Of a stretch of DNA of 64,000 nt, positions 62,601 through 64,000 are shown piece by piece. Within the stretch, counting starts at the first letter, position 1; each line of letters starts with the position of its first letter. The notes below the pieces were generated by a model, which was not told where the DNA came from, searched no databases, and worked only from the letters and a program-made list of their open reading frames with translations. The position numbers and the translations under genes were made by a program. This stretch comes from Symbiodinium natans (Eukaryota; Sar; Dinophyceae; Suessiales; Symbiodiniaceae): assembly GCA_905221605.1 (NCBI GenBank), contig CAJNDS010001691.1, forward strand, positions 390,417 through 454,416, written 5' to 3'.

Positions 62601-63889
62601 GTGAGCTTTCACAGGCCACCACCCAAAGCACTGCCTTTTAGGGTTTAGGGCTGTCGCCCTCAATTCCCACCACTCTTTCCCACAAAAACGTGGTGAAGGC
62701 AGCGGGGCGGGGGTCAGGTGAGGGAGAACAGGAGTCAGAAGTCCAGGAGGGTAGGCCAGGGGGGGGGGGGGGGGGGGGGGGGGGGACCTTGGTGGCCTAG
62801 TGGCGAGGCGAGCCCTAGGGGCTCTCTATTCGACCATTCTCCAATGGCTCCACCCATTGTCCATCCAGCAAAGGTGTCCATCACTGCCGGGTATCTTCTG
62901 GGTCCAGGCACCCTTGTAAAGGGTGGGTACGGCCTAAGCAGGCCGGGTGGGAATTTAGGGTTTAGGGTAGGGTTTAGGGTTTAGGCTCTAGGGTCTAGGG
63001 TCTAGGGTTTAGGGTTACTGGCCCAGGAAAATGGTCTTCGGGAAATTTGCGGAGAACTAGTTTGAACTCTTTCAGGATGTGGAGGGGTGATGCTAAACTC
63101 GTACGGGAAAATGGCGGAAACCGCAATAGGGACCTCAACCCCTCCATAGATGTCGTCCATGCTTGCGCACACCTTGAGGGCTCTAAGCCCGTGTAGGCTA
63201 AACCCGAAAACCCACAAGAGCTTACAGTGCCCTTTGAGACGGCAAGGCGAAAGGCTGCGAAACATTTCTTGGTTTGGACAACAGGGTACAGGTCATCATT
63301 GTCTCCCTTTTGGGAAAGAGAATGAATAGGTTAAAGCCGGCTGACGACGAAACAAATAGTCTGCTTCTGGGGTCAGCTGCACGGCTTTTCAGGACCCTCG
63401 TGCCAATGGTCGTCCTGCTCTTGTCGGGATGGCCCCCCAGGGAAAACACCAAAACGAAATGCCACTAACCCCCACACCCCCCCAAACCCTGAACCCCTCA
63501 CTCGCCTCGCCCAAACCTCCCCAACCCCCCTTCTCAGCACCGCCCAGGGAAGCCCAGCCAGCGAAGAAGCACGCGTGGCAGAATAATCCAGGCACAAAAT
63601 AGGGTTTAGGGTTTAGGGTTTAGGGTTTAGGGTTTAGGGTTTAGGGTTTAGGGCTTAGGGTTTAGGGTTTAGGGTTTAGGGTTTAAGGGTTAGGGGTTAA
63701 GTCCCAGAGCATGCGAAAGAAGCCACGCACAGAACCATGTTGTGCAACAGTCTGAGTGCCCGAAGCCCAGCCTCCCTCCTTCAAACAGCCTGAGACACGA
63801 GACATCCTAAGAGCTCCGAGAAAGCGGCCGGTGTGTCGCGCCAGCCCGGAAAGGCTGCGGCCGCGGCTTGGGCAGCTTGGTCCTCGGAG
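47008..63889 (-). CDS. MMSDH: Methylmalonate-semialdehyde dehydrogenase (ALDH6 family), about 21 exons, 5' end not seen
   Basis: Exons, 5' to 3': 63829-63889, 61726-61773, 60481-60526, ~59206-59267, 57639-57709, 57334-57406, 56882-56938, ~55721-55758 (uncertain), 55511-55545, 54794-54889, 52608-52662, 51948-51973, 51521-51574, 51302-51322, 50716-50771, 50200-50239, 50006-50062, 49767-49817, 49523-49615, 48710-48783, 47987-48064, 47008-47077 (TGA stop). Spliced in phase, these read through the ALDH fold in family order: GLPDLMAGRIL, VPFNFPAMVPLWRTLPIAIG, IIKPSEKAHQLE, VSFVGSSR, GKRSLCMGGAKNH, FGSAGQRCMA (catalytic Cys), EIFGPVLSVLEVDTLDEAI, GMIGVNIGVPVPR, SKFGDSSDITG, NFWTQIKITSKW. The family converts methylmalonate or malonate semialdehyde with CoA and NAD to propionyl- or acetyl-CoA, usually in mitochondria. 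The ALDH6-type AKNH segment and VGVN-like C-terminal segment favour this family over generic ALDHs. Missing pieces are the N terminus, about 12 residues before 61773, possibly about 12 residues between 59206 and 57709, and an uncertain stretch around 55.7 kb. Donors are mostly GC, with GA and GT also used. Confidence 0.93.
47100..47850. other. GC- and CG-rich stretch in the last MMSDH introns
   Basis: Telomere-free intron DNA, with GCGCGGAG/GCACGCGGA repeats at 47310-47440. Overlapping frames (47202-47777 plus, 47180-47462 minus) are rich in Arg/Ala and are not supported as genes. Confidence 0.5.
48133..48172 (+). repeat. (TA)n microsatellite
   Basis: A pure TA run of about 40 bases in an MMSDH intron. 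Confidence 0.95.
49523..49817 (-). CDS. MMSDH: Two MMSDH exons: 49767-49817 and 49523-49615
   Basis: The exons read EPAMKDEIFGPVLSVLE and then VDTLDEAIAIENANPYGNAA...MSGQTAL. EEIFGPVL and NPYGN are signature ALDH motifs. The first donor is GAG|GC; the second is best read as CTT|GA. Confidence 0.95.
50006..50771 (-). CDS. MMSDH: Three MMSDH exons: 50716-50771, 50200-50239, 50006-50062
   Basis: The exons read VIDTAAVARLSAYLAACEG, then HGGQILLDGRRWQ, then AKPNGFWFGPTVLLHQSAQ. The joins are GAGGG|GC...CAG|G, CAG|GC...AAG|G and CAG|GT. They match the family order GP.I...A..RI, ...G....LDGR and G.F.GPT.L. Confidence 0.92.
50305..50440. mobile_element. Short inverted-repeat element
   Basis: The ends ATATGAAGCAGGGTAT and ATAAGCCCTGCTTCATAT are inverted repeats. 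Inside is a direct repeat of TATATACACTCACCAA. It lies in the MMSDH intron between 50239 and 50716. No second copy was seen. Confidence 0.6.
50808..50868 (+). repeat. TTGAGGG variant array
   Basis: Eight perfect TTGAGGG units about 37 bases upstream (in transcript sense) of the acceptor at 50771. Confidence 0.95.
51302..51574 (-). CDS. MMSDH: Two MMSDH exons: 51521-51574 and 21-nt micro-exon 51302-51322
   Basis: 51521-51574 reads AFLDKLVATAKALKAGSQ with donor CAA|GC. 51302-51322 encodes only KPGQIGP, bounded by CAG|A and CCC|GT. Its codons continue in phase with V-IDTAAVARL at 50771, matching the family G...QPGADLGPVI stretch. Confidence 0.85.
51948..51973 (-). CDS. MMSDH: MMSDH micro-exon (MAASVLII)
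   Basis: This is the strand after the catalytic Cys (family MA.S..V.VG). The acceptor is AAG|G. The donor is probably ATC|GT; the alternative of extending through VGK is also open. Confidence 0.75.
52130..52250 (+). repeat. Dispersed repeat, family D, well-preserved copy
   Basis: It reads GGTTTCCGAAATTAGGGG, GGGTCCTTATGAAAAGGGAA, TCCTATTCGGGGGTC, GGGGTCCCTTATTTTCG. The order matches 29805-29935 and 48600-48690 on this strand and the other copies in reverse. It lies in an MMSDH intron. Confidence 0.7.
52608..52662 (-). CDS. MMSDH: MMSDH exon, catalytic-cysteine segment
   Basis: The reading DMTISDIMNSAFGSAGQRC carries the FG.AGQRC motif. The catalytic Cys codon is split T|GC by a GC-AG intron and restored by GCATGGCA at 51973 to give QRCMAAS. 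Both boundaries fit precisely. Confidence 0.94.
52676..52825 (+). repeat. TTTAGGG telomere-type array in MMSDH intron
   Basis: About 21 units, starting 14 bases from the exon ending at 52662. Confidence 0.95.
53320..53578 (+). repeat. Poly-G array with T interruptions
   Basis: G runs of 3-40 separated by single T over about 260 bases, part of composite element copy 2; the homologous array is at 31513-31692. Confidence 0.95.
53580..54060. repeat. 21-bp tandem repeat with inverted central block
   Basis: Forward units GACCTTGCCCGCTAAATATA(T/G) run at 53578-53772. The reverse complement of the unit is repeated at about 53780-53930, then forward units resume at 53941-54060. The centre reads GGCCCGGGCC. 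The arms can pair over about 150 bases. Confidence 0.9.
54620..54780 (+). repeat. Telomere-type array in MMSDH intron
   Basis: TTTAGGG with GCTTTAGG variants, ending 14 bases from the exon starting at 54794. Confidence 0.95.
54794..54889 (-). CDS. MMSDH: MMSDH exon (DIIDKTARSTGKRSLCMGGAKN...)
   Basis: This 96-nt exon is the longest found for this gene. GKR....MGGAKNH is characteristic of CoA-acylating ALDH6 enzymes, where other ALDHs have E.GGK. The donor GAG|GC joins in phase to DMTISD at 52662, 2.1 kb away. Confidence 0.93.
54905..55012. mobile_element. MITE-like element, family A, copy 2
   Basis: The ends are TTGGGATGCTTCCCCCTTAT and AGGGGGAACATCCCAA, nearly identical to 7711-7812. The interior also has AGTCCTTA-like inverted halves. 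It lies in an MMSDH intron, 15 bases upstream of the exon ending at 54889. Confidence 0.75.
55511..55545 (-). CDS. MMSDH: MMSDH exon (IAAVSFVGSSR)
   Basis: This 35-nt exon encodes the invariant ALDH Rossmann motif SFVGS. The acceptor is CACAG|G and the donor CGG|GT. It joins in phase to DIIDKTARSTGKR at 54889. Confidence 0.9.
55721..55758 (-). CDS. MMSDH: Possible MMSDH exon (FVQRGNVIQHPK)
   Basis: The reading resembles the family stretch V.FI..HP.I that precedes SFVGS and lies in the right order between flanking exons. Its phase does not fit the next exon by one base, so either the boundaries are wrong or the match is accidental. Confidence 0.35.
55760..56880. other. MMSDH intron DNA without telomeric arrays
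   Basis: About 1.1 kb with overlapping frames on both strands (55620-55973, 55970-56200, 56298-56600). A small MMSDH exon is expected here, because residues between GLPK and the HPK/SFVGS region are missing, but it was not located. Confidence 0.5.
56882..56938 (-). CDS. MMSDH: MMSDH exon, VPLTLTRMAELLAEAGLPK
   Basis: This 57-nt phase-0 exon has acceptor GAG|G and donor AAG|GC. It matches the family segment P.T...LAEL..EAGLP that follows KPSE. Confidence 0.9.
57145..57335 (+). repeat. TTCAGGG/TTTAGGG array abutting an MMSDH splice site
   Basis: About 14 TTCAGGG units (57182-57275) are flanked by TTTAGGG and TTGAGGG. The right edge reads, in transcript sense, GACCCTAAACC, which is the GA donor of the 57334 exon. 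Confidence 0.95.
57334..57406 (-). CDS. MMSDH: MMSDH exon, IAIGCGNCLIIKPSEK
   Basis: This is the conserved ALDH NAD-binding segment (G.GN..I.KPSE.), where the KPSE lysine normally contacts the cofactor. The GA donor (CTTGAA|GACCCTAAACC) is itself the start of a CCCTAAA tract, so the intron's 5' splice site is formed by telomere-type sequence. Confidence 0.93.
57639..57709 (-). CDS. MMSDH: MMSDH exon, RRPLGVVASIVPFNFPAMVP
   Basis: This 71-nt exon carries the conserved ALDH cofactor-domain segment PLGVV..I.PFNFPAMVPLW. The acceptor is GCAG|G. The donor is CTGTGGCG|GC, and the split codon joins to G-ACA-TTG at 57406 (RTLPIAIG). Confidence 0.93.
58010..58245. mobile_element. GC-palindromic dispersed element, copy 1
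   Basis: Alternating poly-G and poly-C blocks (58023-58130) around CCACCTTATC lead to a conserved flank AACTCCCGCAAGCTCC..AGAGCTAGCTTTCGTGA. The flank recurs at 61552-61590 beside a similar G/C block set. Confidence 0.65.
59206..59267 (-). CDS. MMSDH: MMSDH exon (GLETVGFATGLPDLMAGRIL)
   Basis: The reading matches the ALDH6 segment after the EQGK region. The donor could be GAG|GC (59206) or GCC|GT (about 59200). A TTTAGGG array begins about ten bases into the intron. About 12 residues expected before the RRPLGVV segment were not found, so one small exon may be missing. Confidence 0.85.
59400..60400. other. MMSDH intron with (CA)n and AT-rich stretches
   Basis: (CA)n at 59587-59629. The 199-codon plus frame (59450-60049) runs through the CA repeat and has no motif, so it is not called. 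TATATA/CATATA repeats at 60208-60230. Confidence 0.5.
60481..60526 (-). CDS. MMSDH: MMSDH exon (EHGKNSGEAEAEVLK)
   Basis: The reading EHGKNSGEAEAEVLK matches the family pattern EQGKTLADAEGDV.RG. The exon is 46 nt. Its donor is GA (CTCAAAG|GAGCTC), and the split codon is completed by GG at 59267 to give KGLETV. This is a clear case of a GA-AG intron. Confidence 0.88.
60723..60862 (+). repeat. TTTGGGGG variant repeat
   Basis: Ten or so 8-bp TTTGGGGG units lead into TTTTGGGGG and TTTTGGGAG, a longer-G variant of the telomeric unit. Confidence 0.9.
61250..61595. mobile_element. GC-palindromic dispersed element, copy 2
   Basis: Poly-G and poly-C blocks with three ACCTTATC/CACCTTA motifs (61258-61470), then the conserved AACTCCCGCCAGCTCC..AGAGCTAGCTTTCGTGA flank. 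It lies in an MMSDH intron. Confidence 0.65.
61726..61773 (-). CDS. MMSDH: MMSDH exon (ALCEANLAELTALVVK)
   Basis: This 48-nt phase-0 exon has acceptor CAG|G and donor AAG|GT. It corresponds to the helix before the family EQGKT motif and joins in phase to EHGKN in the next exon (60481-60526). Confidence 0.85.
61800..62450 (+). repeat. Largest TTTAGGG block
   Basis: Arrays at 61802-61928 and 62025-62450, the latter about 60 units with only four irregular units. It starts 27 bases from the MMSDH exon ending at 61773. Confidence 0.97.
62455..63825. other. MMSDH intron, missing small exon expected
   Basis: It holds a poly-G run (62759-62786), telomeric arrays (62945-63015, 63599-63690) and unique islands. 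About 12 residues between RDTP and ALCEAN should be encoded here but were not located. Confidence 0.5.
63829..63889 (-). CDS. MMSDH: MMSDH exon, N-terminal part (AAAAAFPGWRDTP)
   Basis: The reading EDQAAQAAAAAFPGWRDTP matches the early ALDH6 segment (family pattern AA..AFPAWRDTP). The exon ends at a GC donor after the proline codon. Its upstream boundary is taken at an AG, but the reading could begin further up. No start codon or targeting peptide could be placed between here and the window edge, so the gene probably continues outside. Confidence 0.8.
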
Positions 63890-64000
63890 CTTTCAGTTTG
63901 TTTCGGAAAGGAACTAGGATATTCGCCCCGACAACCTTCATCCCCAATCCGGAAGCTCCACGGCCTGGAAGCTCGGGGTGGATACACTGTGGTTCGAAAC

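Overview
The window is eukaryotic nuclear DNA, most probably from a dinoflagellate. Very small exons (21-97 nt) of recognisable proteins lie hundreds to thousands of bases apart. Their introns mostly use GC or GA donors with AG|G acceptors, a splice-site pattern known from dinoflagellates. The space between exons is full of telomere-type TTTAGGG/CCCTAAA arrays in both orientations. Because those arrays recur throughout the 64 kb and sit inside introns of real genes, they are interstitial and not a chromosome end. No prokaryotic gene organisation, CRISPR, rRNA or tRNA was found. Species cannot be named from the sequence.

Layout. (1) 1-12 kb: telomeric arrays, short unique islands and three short coding-like exons (plus 5912-6000, minus about 9031-9102, minus 10596-10630) of unknown genes. 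(2) About 13.06-17.11 kb, minus strand: six exons that join in phase into a Mei2-like C-terminal RRM (RRM_2) RNA-binding protein. (3) 17.7-20 kb: isolated plus-strand exon candidates. (4) About 23-45.5 kb, minus strand: scattered exons of one or more EAR/EPTP-repeat proteins. Candidate plus-strand exons lie between them: a multi-exon gene at about 42.95-44.77 kb and an exon pair at 39840-40200. (5) 47008-63889 or beyond, minus strand: a nearly complete methylmalonate-semialdehyde dehydrogenase (ALDH6 family) in about 21 identified exons, whose joins keep phase almost throughout. The 5' end probably lies beyond the right edge.

Repeats. Besides telomeric arrays there are microsatellites (CA, GA, TA, ATGT, ACAG types), long poly-G/poly-C arrays broken by single T or A, a composite element present twice (31.08-31.87 and 52.82-54.10 kb) that carries a 21-bp tandem unit, and several short inverted-repeat (MITE-like) families. 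One of these (44078-44205) exactly coincides with an intron: its ends supply the GT donor and AG acceptor, and an AAAAG repeat flanks it, which is the signature of an introner element.

The dehydrogenase is a metabolic enzyme (valine/pyrimidine catabolism), the RRM gene an RNA-binding regulator, and the EAR gene probably an interaction or surface protein. Nothing suggests that they work in one pathway. The main interest is the genome architecture: intron DNA built from telomeric repeats and inverted-repeat elements, with non-GT splice donors.
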